This document shows positions 54,750 to 64,000 of a stretch of DNA of 64,000 nt, one piece after another (the stretch's first letter is position 1; every line of letters begins with the position of its first letter). The stretch comes from Acanthosepion lycidas (taxonomy: Eukaryota; Mollusca; Cephalopoda; Sepiida; Sepiidae). Both the position numbers and the translations under genes were made by a program. The notes beneath the pieces were generated by a model. It was not told where the DNA came from and did not search any database. It saw only the letters and a list, made by a program, of their open reading frames with translations. The stretch is from assembly GCA_963932145.1 (NCBI GenBank), contig OZ010595.1:92350067-92414066 (forward strand). The letters run 5' to 3'.

Positions 54750-55207
54750 CATGGACACTCCTGTCATTGATCGATGTGGGCTGTTGATTCACGCCTACTG
54801 GGGACCCTTTTATGATATATGAGGGTCAGGCCACTCAGTTCCAAGAAAACAACAGCCAGACACCTGCACATATGATTTGATTATAGTATTGGAGGCTTTG
54901 TGCAAAACAAACCACACTTTTTGAAGAGCCAAATAAAGATGCCTGGTGCACCATGTGCCACAAAGTCTCTAAATGAACCTCCACAGGTTTTGAATTCAGA
55001 GTTGTCCTTCTCCTAGATCAGTTGCCATCCAAGGCTATAGAATCTTGTCTGTCCTACTATTTAGCCATAACTGGGGGGAGAAGAAGAGGATTCATACCTT
55101 TCCCAAGGGTATTAGCATGTAAGTGAATGTAATGTATTCGACTGGAATCTAAACTCAGCACTCCAATTCCTCATTCTGAGACACTATCCATTACTCCACC
55201 ATGCCTT
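54750..55207 (-). mobile_element. tRNA-derived SINE (family A), ~430-bp copy
   Basis: Reverse complement: agtaatggatagtgtctcag head, ttacattcacttacatgcta, gggaaaggtatgaatcc, then a tail (gaattcaaaacctg, ccacactttttgaa on the plus strand) shared with 24165-24590. TA lies on both sides. Confidence 0.75.
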
Positions 55208-55343
55208 CTATATATATATCTCACACATGGTGTTAATAAAACTGTGCTTGATATAATACAACAGAGCTGTTATGTATATACTAATAAATATGCATATTAT
55301 CACTGAATGATAGAAATACTCAAAGTTTCATGCACAACACAAT

Positions 55344-55346
<3 letters not shown>

Positions 55347-55398
<52 letters not shown>

Positions 55399-55446
55399 TG
55401 ATGTGAATTTGTGACCCTGGGTTTCACGCACTTCATGATCATCAAA

Positions 55447-55503
<57 letters not shown>
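55347..55503. repeat. Two (TA)n tracts (55347-55392, 55449-55503)
   Basis: Two TA runs with a 56-bp spacer (gtgacc...gatcatcaaactt). Confidence 0.95.
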
Positions 55504-55506
<3 letters not shown>

Positions 55507-55736
55507 AGTTTCACTAAAAAACAACAGAAAATACTCTTAATTATTTTTTATTTATCCTCTCAACACTTCTAGTATTTTTTTGATTTCTGGTTTAGATTGG
55601 AATCTAGAATTTTCTTATCTGAGTAATTTTCATTGATTTATTCATCTTTTTTATGTCTTATCAACAGGTTATTTAAAGCCAGAAAATATTTTTAGATTGT
55701 AAGAAATTTTGGGATGTGGGGAGATAATAATGATTT

Positions 55737-55905
55737 AGTAATACAAGTTTTACTAACTAACCCATAGCAGCGGGGAGAAGAAGTGAATTCATACTTTTCC
55801 CCAACATGTAAGTGAATATAAAAAAATAACAACTTGAATTGGAACTCAGTTTTCTTATTAACGATTTTGAGCCATTATCCATTAAACCACCTGCATATCC
55901 AAGAT
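55737..55905 (-). mobile_element. SINE family A fragment
   Basis: Antisense: the head region cattatccattaaaccacct corresponds to the A-box part; the agaagtgaattcatacttttc block and gtaagtgaat match the other copies. Confidence 0.65.
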
Positions 55906-55967
55906 TACAGCTCTTGGTATTTTTAAATAGTTACTGACCAGGCTGGTGTTGCTTAATATGACAATTT

Positions 55968-56518
55968 AGATTTGTCTGAAAAGTAATGGGACTTGTGTCA
56001 TAAACAATTTATTTCAATTTCAAAACAACAAACTGCATAATTTTCCCTTCAAATTAATCTCCCTTGAGCCTAATGCACTTTTCCATCCTTCTCTGCCATG
56101 TTTCTATGCCTTGCTGGAAGGATTCTTCTTGGATGCCTCTCTGCTCTGCACAGCCCTTGATGGCTTCCACACCTTCAAAATAAGTCCCCATGATGACCCC
56201 CTTGAGGTTAGGGAAAAGTAAAAGCTATATGGAGCAAGACCAGCTAAATAGGGGGGTTGTTTCAGTATGGTGATATTCTCAGCCAGGAACTGCTGGATAC
56301 TCAGGGCATTGTGAGCAAGTGCATTGTTATGGTGAAGCAGCTACAATTTCTCCTGCCACAACTCTCATCTCTTCTCACACACTGAGCAAAGCAAATGCTG
56401 CAGAATCTCTTTGTAGATTTGCTGATTGATCGTCTGTCTCTGCGGTAAGCACTCACTGTGGATGATGCCTCTCACATCAAAGAATGTGATCAGTCCCGTT
56501 ACTTTTCAGACAGACCTC
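55968..56518 (-). mobile_element. Internally deleted mariner relic
   Basis: Inverted ends of about 26 bp: the reverse complement of the right end reads ggtctgtctgaaaagtaacg, and the left end agatttgtctgaaaagtaat. Minus strand: QQICREILQHLLCSVCEKR, HHNNALAHNALSIQQFLAE where HHDNAPAHNA is usual, and PPYLAGLAPYSFYF where PPYSPDLAPYDF is usual. Two catalytic Asp are therefore changed. The N-terminus is missing. Flanked by TA. Confidence 0.85.
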
Positions 56519-56569
56519 ATATATATATAATCATAATAGTCATCCTCAGATATTGTGTGTTCTCTACTG

Positions 56570-57005
56570 TAAAAAAGGATTTTCTAATTCCTTGCATGAT
56601 GAGCATAATTACTCATTCTATCTCATCTGTCCATCTTGTGCTTGTTTTTCGGCATCTGTTTATCCCTTATTAACAAGTCTTTTATTCTGTATGTTATTTT
56701 TGCTTCCATTTTGGTCACCTAATCATTTTTACCATTTTTATTGCATTCCTTGTCTCGATCTCTTCTCTGATCCAAGTTATCATTTAGCTTTTATCCGTAG
56801 CATTTCTCTTTCTTTGTGCAGTTTTTGTTTTTTTGAAAACAAAAACTGCACAAATTTTGATAATTTTAAAACTGGCATTGATTATAGACATTAGATCTGA
56901 TTCTGATATTAGTAAAATGTGATCAGCAAACTGTAGGCCATTACATTATTTCCCACTTATCTTTATTCTAAATTCATTTTCCAAAACCTACTTTCAAGGC
57001 CTGTA
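56570..57005 (-). mobile_element. LINE RT fragment (motif C and C-terminal tail)
   Basis: Minus strand: GLQFADHILLISESDLMSI (about 56945-56880), matching LRFADDIVLLSES of L1/RTE-like RTs with the second catalytic Asp changed to His. Further downstream is a degenerate ITRLKW...RWTDEIE tail (about 56760-56620). Confidence 0.5.
56813..56854. repeat. Perfect 19-bp hairpin
   Basis: Arms 56813-56831 and 56836-56854 (tttgtgcagtttttgtttt and its exact complement) with loop tttg, at the edge of the RT fragment. Confidence 0.9.
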
Positions 57006-57814
57006 GATAATTTGTGTCATTTTCTTCAGAGAGAAAATGTTTTTTAAGCTGTATGTTTTCCTGTGGATTATTTTGAGCACAACTTGAAATAAAAATAAAA
57101 TAATCATAAATTTGTATTTCACTACTATAGATGGGACATATCTATTCTTCTAGAAGTTTCTCTCTATGTAGATTTTTACTCTGTCTATTGCCGGCTCCTG
57201 AGAGAATTGTCTCGGCCCACAAAGTGAAACAGCAGTAATTTGGAGCCAAACAGAAATATTTTCATGGATTTTGTTGACTGTAAAACAAAGACGTAATCAG
57301 CTTGAAAACCATTGGAAATCTAAACTGAGATTTTGGTTTAATGTGGAATTTGGATCTCAACATATACACAAGTTAATTCTGTCAGACTCTTCTTTTGTTA
57401 GAGAAATATATATTCAATCATAATGCACAGCTCTTTTCAGAGTTGCTTGATTCTTTCTCCATTTTCTTTTTCTTTTATCTTTTATCAATTTAGATTGATT
57501 GCTTCATTGGTTGATAAAGAAGCCTGTCTTTTGCACATTTTTCTCCACTGGTCTCAGTAAACAGATGGATAGAGAGAGAGATAGTAAAAATGGACAGACA
57601 AACAAATTAAAAGACTAGAAAACTATTTTGAAAAGGTATAAATGGACCGAGAATTACAAAAAAAACAAGAAAAAGTAAGGAACATATCATTTCATTGTAG
57701 CCTATTTTACAAGTACAGAAGTGTAGTGCTTTCTTTTCTGTCCCTTTCTTTTGTTATATCTACGGTAGGGGGGAGGAACAGTGGTTGATATTAAAGATGA
57801 AAGTTTTGCTTATA
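57006..57814. other. No gene recognised
   Basis: AT-rich with no identified repeat. Confidence 0.45.
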
Positions 57815-57872
57815 TAAACAGTGTGAATATAGAAATTAACACTGCATGATGACTGGCATTTTAAAACTGATA
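57815..57872. repeat. Diverged hammerhead-type module fragment
   Basis: gtgaatatagaaattaacac resembles the module block gtgaacatagaagtcaacac, about 75% over 40 bp. It lies just upstream of CA/TA and the Penelope-like relic. Confidence 0.4.
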
Positions 57873-57886
57873 GTCACTATACAGTG

Positions 57887-57905
57887 AACACACACACACA
57901 CACAC

Positions 57906-57960
<55 letters not shown>
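57887..57960. repeat. (CA)n-(TA)n microsatellite
   Basis: CA then about 54 bp TA, ending where the Penelope-like relic begins. Confidence 0.95.
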
Positions 57961-57961
<1 letters not shown>

Positions 57962-57966
<5 letters not shown>

Positions 57967-59682
57967 TCCCCAATGGTAATGGTTCACTAACCATGAAGAT
58001 CCAAATGAAAATCATTAGGACCTTTAAATTATTAGGGTTTAGGATTGAGATTTCCTCTAACCTTGAAATAGTTGATTATCTAGATGTCACCCTTAACATC
58101 AATAATAAATCGTTTAAACCATAACATAAAGACAATGAAACCCACACCTCTATTAATGATAATTCTAACCACTCCAATGCCATTGTGAGGCAGATACCCA
58201 CTACTACCAGCACTAGAATTAGTAGATTACCGTCCAACATAAGCATCTTTAATAAAAATAAGGAATTGTATGAAAACGCTCCCCATAAAAGTGGTTTTAA
58301 AAATAAATTATCTTATCTAACCCCCATAAGTGACACTAAAATATTAGGTTGTTGCAAAAATAATGTCATTTTCTCACATAGTAACATATGTGAGAAAACG
58401 ACATTATTTTTGCACCAACCTAATATCTAAAGTGGAATGTAGGCACAGAAAAAGAAAAAATATATGGTTCTGCAAATTGTCCAATATTAATATTGGAGAG
58501 TATTTCCTAAAGTTAAACATTTTCACAAAAACAACCTTCTAAATAAGATTGTCAATAGGAAAACGATGAAAATTAGCTATTCCTGCACTAATAATGTGTA
58601 CAAAATTATCACCTCTCATAATAACTATATTTTAAGTAAGTTCTATGGGATAAACAACAAACCTGGTATGGAACACTCCTGTAATTGTAGAGATAAAGAA
58701 AGTTGTTCAGTAGAGGGCAAATGCAGATCTATCAGGGTTATATATCAAGCAATCATTTCCCCACAAAGAAAATATGAAAAATTATGTTTACATTGGAATT
58801 TCTGTGGGGGAAAGAAAACAGATTTTATACCGATTGGCATTCATTTTCTAACCCTAAACTAAAACACCAGACAGATTTTTCATAGAAATTTTGGGAATTG
58901 AATGAGAAAGGTTTAAGCCCACAGATAATTTGGAAGTTCATAGGTTCCGCACATACTCCTTAGTGATAGGTGTGATTTATGTTTAGAAGAAAAAATTAGA
59001 ATAATAAAATACAATAATCAAAGTCAATTATTAAATCAGAGGAATGAATTAGTGTTAAAATGTCAACATAAAAACAAATTCAAATTTCCATAATATAGGT
59101 TTAACTTAATTAGTTACTATATTTCCATAATATTCACTCTGCTCTAACTCTTCAAATGCTGAATGTATAAATAATTCTAATTTCTATATTCCCCACCTCT
59201 ATAACCTCTTTAGAGTATATTATTTTATAATCTATAAACTTTCCCCAACTCTAAGATCTCCCCAACTCTCTTTCCATTAATCCCTTATATCCTTTTATCT
59301 ATATATTTTAAAGTTATTTTTAAACCTCTTTTTATTCCTCTTTTAATTTGAAATTAATATTTCATTCTTCATATAACCCCAAATTAATGTTATAAGATTA
59401 ATATTCAGGTTTAATTTTATAAAACTTCTTCCTTTTAAGACAAATAACTTCCATCATTCCTTGATCCCTGTTTTGTGCCTTTTGTCTGACTGAAACATCG
59501 AAATGGATAAATTCTGTATTGCTTTTTGCCTGCTTTTTTTGTTTTATTTTTGTCTTTCACAGCTAAACTATTTCTGACATGAAGTTTTGTTCCACACTGG
59601 GGTTGATAAGACAGATGACTGATATCTTTGTCTGTCAAAATAGGCTATTCCCCATATGAGGTGATTTGGGATTTTATTGTTT
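57962..59682 (+). mobile_element. Penelope-like element: RT end, linker, GIY-YIG region, 3' UTR (relic)
   Basis: Plus strand in several frames: VDYLDVTLNINNKSFKPYHK (about 58068-58127, end of the RT palm), IVRQIPTTTSTRISRLPSNI and NIFNKNKELYENA-HKSGF (58180-58300), a MITE insertion (58346-58421), RHRKRKNIWF (about 58442), KISYSCTNNVYKIITSHNN, CNCRDKESCSVEGKCRS with IRVIYQA (58680-58745), and CDLCLEEKIRIIKYNNQSQL...RNELVLKCQHKNKF (58971-59090). The GIY-YIG catalytic segment itself is broken. A ~590-bp 3' UTR stops at TA. It is the most complete Penelope-like copy here but is inactive. Confidence 0.85.
58346..58421. mobile_element. MADE1-like hairpin MITE (copy 3)
   Basis: 76 bp, nearly identical to 13312-13387 (two changes in the left arm), same 6-bp loop, nested in the Penelope-like coding relic with TA on both sides. 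Confidence 0.95.
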
Positions 59683-59916
59683 ATATATATATATATATAT
59701 ATATATATGTCTGTGTGTGTGGATGTTATGCTAGACAGGCATGGGAAATTTAATGTAGAATTTTGACATTTATTATATATATATATATATATATATATAT
59801 TATGCGAGTGTGTGATGTTAGTTGTAGGCATGAAACTAACAATCAACATGCATTGTTGAGTCCGATGTCAACATCAACAAATACACTTTCTCCAATACTG
59901 AACACTCTTACCCCAG

Positions 59917-59953
<37 letters not shown>
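59682..59953. repeat. Three (TA)n tracts (59682-59708, 59773-59801, 59917-59953)
   Basis: TA runs following the Penelope 3' end. The spacers have no recognised gene. Confidence 0.9.
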
Positions 59954-59954
<1 letters not shown>

Positions 59955-59955
59955 G

Positions 59956-60106
59956 ATAACATATAGTTTTAAGTTATGTTATATTTATAGGTTAAAGTAA
60001 TCAATATCAGGGATAGAGTGTATATAAATATAAATGTGGACATTAAAGTCAACACCGACAGGTGACAGTCTGCTTCATGCTAAATGCAATTGTCATGGCC
60101 AAATAT
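59956..60106 (-). mobile_element. Hammerhead-type module, copy e
   Basis: Plus-strand landmarks: acatatagttttaagttatg, tatttataggttaaag, gatagagtg, aaatgtggacattaaagtca, acagtctgcttcatgctaaa. The ribozyme core on the minus strand is decayed (ATGACAA, GAAGC). It lies between TA tracts. Confidence 0.65.
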
Positions 60107-60189
60107 GGGTAACATTTAGAGTGATTATATATATATATATATATATATGTATATCCAAATGAGAGAATGAACAGATGGAGTAAAAATCC

Positions 60190-60515
60190 ACTGTTTGTAG
60201 TATTTACTTTTAAAAAGTGCTCAATACAAAGTAGAGCAAAATAACATTATTGTATTTTTATTATAAGAGATTATAATAAAAACATTTTAAATCCCTACAC
60301 AAAAACTTTCATGTTAAATTTCAAGTTAATGTTATTAATTCTGACCTTAAGTATCCCTTCTTTAACTTTCGTAAAAGAGGTAACAATTTATCTTTAAATT
60401 TTCCTTAAAATTATTTTATCACCAGTTACCAACCATTGCCTGAAGGAATACAATCATAGTATTGAAACATGAAAACTTTTCAGTAGCAATTTAAAATGTT
60501 TTTATTATGATCTCT

Positions 60516-60535
<20 letters not shown>
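60190..60535. mobile_element. Foldback element with ~40-bp inverted ends
   Basis: 60250-60290 and the reverse complement of 60487-60530 share ataagaga-ataataaaaaca and ttttaaat. The left flank aagtgctcaatacaaagtag resembles the flank of the Penelope-like element at 14563. A hammerhead-like fold lies at the inner right end. Confidence 0.65.
60435..60490 (+). ncRNA. Hammerhead-like fold
   Basis: Stem I ATTGC/GCAAT (60435-60439 with 60486-60490), core CTGAAGG (60440-60446), stem II AATAC/GTATT with 7-nt loop, GAA (60464-60466), stem III AC-TGAA/TTCAGT with one bulged A, then GT-A with A60485 at the cleavage position. Every element is in the right order; only A9 of the core (here G) departs from the consensus CTGANGA. 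Confidence 0.45.

Positions 60536-60561
<26 letters not shown>
60521..60561. repeat. (AAT)n microsatellite
   Basis: About 13 AAT units. Confidence 0.95.
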
Positions 60562-60565
<4 letters not shown>

Positions 60566-61456
60566 TATATACATAAAATAACGGAGAAGACAAGGTAATA
60601 TGACCCAAAATATTATATAAGCCAAAACTTTGCGGATTATAAAAATAGATGATTAAATATGAGAGATCAAATGGCATAGCAAATATTCAGTCAATTTCTT
60701 TCCTTCATCCAATTTAAAAGTTGTGTCTTCTGGGAAATAATTAACAATTAAGTAGGTAATTCATTGCGAATGATTAAAAAGAAATTTCTCTTAACGATCC
60801 TTCAATGTAAAGTGGAAAGTTGAATTACTTTTTGAAGTCCTTTTCTTGTTTTTGTTTTTTCTGGCAAAATATCTTCCAGATTAAAATTGTCAGCAGCCAA
60901 TCAAGAAAAGAAGAGAAAATGTCTTGAGCAGCAGCAGTAGCAACAATAGCAGGTGCTCACAATTAAGTTTGTCAAAAAACAGAAAAAATAGTAACTTCTT
61001 ACCATTCAATAACTTTTGTCTGCAGTTATTATTTGCTTTTTTTTTTATTAGCCATTTCTCACAATGTGAATAGATATCTCTTTTATAATTAAATTCACTA
61101 AATTTAAAAGCCATCTTTTTGAGCCAGATGTGTGTGTGTATGTGTGTGAATGTTTCTCAAAATATTTTTACTATCTCTCTCATCCATATGATAAAATATC
61201 TAAGTCTGTTTATATCTATCCATCTATTTATCTAAGTCTGTTCATGTCTTTATCTAAGTCTTTTCATTTCTGTCTATCACTCTCTGTTCATATCTATCTA
61301 ATATTGTCCATATCAAGCAATATATTTTAGTCACCTTATGAACTTTTTAGCATAGTACGCCATCATATAAATCTAGATATATATTTGATTTTTATATCTA
61401 ATAAGTATCAAATTATAAATATTATTTGAATAATTACTTTTACTCCTCAAAATAAT

Positions 61457-61462
<6 letters not shown>
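60562..61462. other. No gene recognised
   Basis: A cryptic tct/atct-rich stretch at 61190-61320 resembles a GATA-type repeat. No coding motif. Confidence 0.45.

Positions 61463-61532
<70 letters not shown>
61463..61532. repeat. (TA)n microsatellite
   Basis: 70 bp of TA leading into module copy f. Confidence 0.95.
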
Positions 61533-61535
<3 letters not shown>

Positions 61536-62213
61536 AAATATAGTCTTAAGGTGTGCTATATTTATGGAATAAAGTGCTCAATATCAGAGATAGAGCGTGT
61601 GTAAATATAAAAGTGAACATAGAAGTCAACACTTAGAGGCGACAGAAAAAATAAAATAAAAACAAATAAATATACTAATAAGCAAAAAAAAAAAAAAAAA
61701 ATAGAAATAAAACATAAAAAAATACTATGTTACTTAAAAATCGAAAACCGAAAAGAGAAAATATACAAGTAAAATAAATTAACCTAAATACATCCAAGTA
61801 AATAAATAAACAAACCAATCCCAAATAAAGATAATCAATTAAAAACTCTTCCCGCCAAAATAATACTTAGAATGAACTACAACAATCAACCCCAAAACTG
61901 AACAAATAGTTTTAATTAAATTCCCAAACCAAAACAAAACTGTTAAATAAGTGATATAAACAAATTTTTACTACGTTAATAAATAAATAAATAAAATAAG
62001 AAACAAAAATAAAAACAAGCAATATAATTTGACCTAAATAGATAAACAAACGACTTCCGGTGAAATAACCGCCATAATAGAATACCCACAATGCACCACT
62101 AACCCGTATATATATAAATAGCCAAGAAAAATAACAGCACACGTGGCCTGACGATTGCATATAGCATGAAACAGACTGTCGCCTCTAAGTGTTGACTTCT
62201 ATGTTCACTTTTA

Positions 62214-62219
<6 letters not shown>
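61533..62219. mobile_element. Hammerhead-type module pair f with perfect 44-bp inverted repeats
   Basis: 61602-61645 and 62176-62219 are exact reverse complements over 44 bp. The left copy adds another 69 bp of module (61533-61601). The interior (61646-62140) is A-rich (aaataaaa type) and non-coding. TA bounds both sides. The perfect match suggests recent formation or gene conversion. Confidence 0.85.
62145..62183 (+). ncRNA. Hammerhead-ribozyme-like core, copy f
   Basis: Stem I GGC/GCC (62145-62147 with 62181-62183), CTGACGA (62148-62154), stem II TGC/GCA with a T-T mismatch at its base, GAA (62168-62170), stem III ACA/TGT with loop gac, and GTC with C62180 at the cleavage position. All consensus core bases are intact. 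Helices are minimal (3 bp), as is reported for many Penelope-linked hammerheads that work as dimers. Confidence 0.5.
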
Positions 62220-62244
<25 letters not shown>

Positions 62245-62636
62245 CTAAGTGTTTTAAATTCACTCATCAGACTAAGTATCCTATTGAATACAAACCCTGG
62301 TGTTCTATACAAACTAATTGAAAACATGAAAACAAATGTGGAAATGCAGGATGTTTTATTACAGAATAAATAAAAAATAAATATATATTTAAACCTTTAA
62401 GTACAAAGAGAAAAATTATAAATGTCAAAATTTATGTTAAGGATATCAGCAGAGTGTCATTAACCATTTTTAAAAGTAAATTGATGTTTAAAGTCTAAAA
62501 AGAGAACATTGCCAATAGAGAAAGAAAAGATGCTTTAAAGATGGAATGAATATATCAGTAAACTCTTCCATGACAACAGACCAAAGAAAATATGGAAGGA
62601 CCTGTGGTATTAAAATTTTAAGTCATATTCGTATTT
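62220..62636. other. (TA)n then no gene recognised
   Basis: TA continues to 62244, followed by AT-rich DNA. Confidence 0.5.
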
Positions 62637-63480
62637 TCGATCAAGAAGAACAAAAACAAAGCAGCGGGAGCAGAAATGATTATATTTGAGACACAATCAG
62701 CCTTCAATGATTTTGGGATCAATAACACTGGAAGATCACAGAAGATCTCTCTTCAGAGTGATGCCTAAGAAGACAGGTGCAAATGAAGGTGAACTCCAAT
62801 CAATCAGCTTAATGGACCACATAATAAAACTTATTAGCAAAATCTAATGAATGAAGCTCACATTAGAATGATACTGGAAAAAAGACAGGTACAGTATGGC
62901 TTTGTCCAAGTTACTGGAACATTCAATATTATTTTTATGATCAGAATTCTATCAAAGTGTGCAATACAAGTAAACAAAGTCCTGATACCCATTTCTCATA
63001 GATTACATAAAGAATTTAATAAAGTACAACACAAAAGCCTACTTGAAATGCTATGTAATGATTTATATGGGAAAGATATTAGAATAATCTGCAGTCCTTA
63101 CTGGGATCAAACAGCCTGCATGCTGATAGAGAATGAAAACACAAAAATAGAAAGAAAAGTAAGACAAGAATGCAAGATGATACAATAAACCTAGAAGTCC
63201 TACCAGAATTTATCATTGAAAGATGTAATGTCAATGAAATATGTTGATGACACTGTGTTGATGGCTGAAAATCCTCTTTGACAAAATAGTAAAGGAAAGC
63301 TAGAAGAAAAGACAAACTATTAACTGTAAGACAGAATGTATAAGAGGTAGCCCAAGGTTTTAACAACAAATAAAGGATATCAAAATCAGAAATGCCTTCC
63401 AGAATCAAAGCAAACATTAAAAGACAGGAAAATTTCATTAGAAACAAAAGAATGTTGAATTGCTATGTAATATTCTGCCA
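62637..63480 (+). mobile_element. RTE-like LINE reverse transcriptase (relic)
   Basis: KNKAAGAEMIIFE (about 62650), LFRVMPKKTGANEGELQSIS (about 62755), the fingers/palm QYGFVQVTGTFN, motif A HRLHKEFNKVQHKSL (63000-63044), GKDIRII...YWDQTACMLIENEN, then KYVDDTVLMAEN (63236-63271). Motif C is intact (YVDD), but motif A has lost its Asp (FNK instead of FDK, and H for the YxD tyrosine-Asp region). Shifts split it. The frame continues to KRMLNCYVIF near 63455, then breaks off. Confidence 0.8.
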
Positions 63481-64000
63481 ATGGAATCACCTGGCCAGAT
63501 TCCATGGCGAAGGTGAGCCTTCAAGTTACAGAACATAGGCGAGAGAGAGAGAGAGATGATCACATCTACTCATAGGATTGTTGATGACAGTGTTAAATTA
63601 TAATAAAAGTAATTTACTAAAGAAAATTAATTTTTCATTAAGTATTTTCTTAGAAGGAAGATACTAATAATAAGAATTTAAATGACCTTACTGGGTCTTG
63701 AGAAAAGTGTGGATCATCATGGCTAGTGTCATAGTCATCAGTGCATTTAGAACTTCAAGAAAAATCAGTATTTTTGAAATTGGATTTCGTACGCAGGGTT
63801 GCTCAGTTCTTTGAGAACATTTGCATAAATTTGGTAAAAGATGCATGTCATGAAAAAAAAAAAATATTTGAGAAAACATTCGCATGAATGACCTTTGAAA
63901 ACACTTCTTAATACATTTGCTTAATGAATCTGCCATTAGCATCAATGTCTGCTTCAATATGAGATTTGAAAAATTGATATGCCTGAATCAGATAATCTTC
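63481..64000. other. No gene recognised; open minus frame at right edge
   Basis: GA run at 63541-63556. From the window edge the minus strand is open for about 30 codons (EDYLIQAYQFFKSHIEADID, ANGRFIKQMY, then stop near 63908). It is too short to call. Confidence 0.35.

Overview
This 64 kb window looks like repeat-rich, AT-rich intergenic or intronic DNA from an animal. A mollusc, probably a cephalopod such as an octopus, is my best guess. This is inferred from the mix of long (TA)n tracts, tRNA-derived SINEs, Penelope-like elements, R4/Dong-like and RTE-like LINE relics and mariner elements, not from a single-copy marker gene. There is no intact host gene, no operon, no rRNA and no intact tRNA. 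Bacterial features (ribosome binding sites, operons, CRISPR) are absent. Almost every recognisable protein is a decayed transposable-element protein. Only two short stretches (minus 8220-8460 and plus 45172-45389) look like possible host exons.

Layout. 0-9 kb: Jockey/CR1-like LINE tails, foldback sequences and (TA)n tracts. 9-16 kb: SINEs, a dense (TA)n district holding a hammerhead-bearing module, Penelope-like 3' ends, a MADE1-like hairpin MITE, a near-perfect 110 bp palindrome and a mariner relic. 16-19 kb: a locally duplicated segment, one copy of which was hit by a hAT-like element that carries an RTE-like LINE. 19-22 kb: CA-rich then strongly purine-rich DNA with a ~120 bp minisatellite. 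22-30 kb: Penelope 3' end, SINE, RTE, R2/NeSL-like and Jockey-like relics. 30-43.5 kb: a cluster of LINE relics with restriction-like endonucleases (R4/Dong type), a 70 bp minisatellite grown inside one of them, and a mariner element that landed in that minisatellite. A purine-to-pyrimidine strand switch lies at 32-34 kb. 43.6-46.7 kb: MITE, an unidentified decayed coding piece, a pyrimidine-rich minisatellite, a candidate terminal exon and an irregular array. 47-57 kb: a 155 bp tandem array related to a SINE tail, SINEs, RTE and Jockey-like tails, and another mariner relic. 57.8-64 kb: the most complete Penelope-like relic, hammerhead-like modules and an RTE-like reverse transcriptase relic.

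How the parts work together. The window is a graveyard of at least eight element classes. The recurrent rule is that Penelope-like tails, hammerhead-like modules, SINEs and hairpin MITEs abut (TA)n microsatellites. The observation most worth testing is a dispersed module whose conserved core has the hammerhead ribozyme order: CTGACGA, a small hairpin, GAAAC, a small hairpin, then GTC or GTA. Two other foldback elements can be drawn into the same three-helix fold with mutated cores. Animal Penelope-like elements and retrozymes are known to carry such ribozymes, and these modules lie near Penelope-like fragments here.
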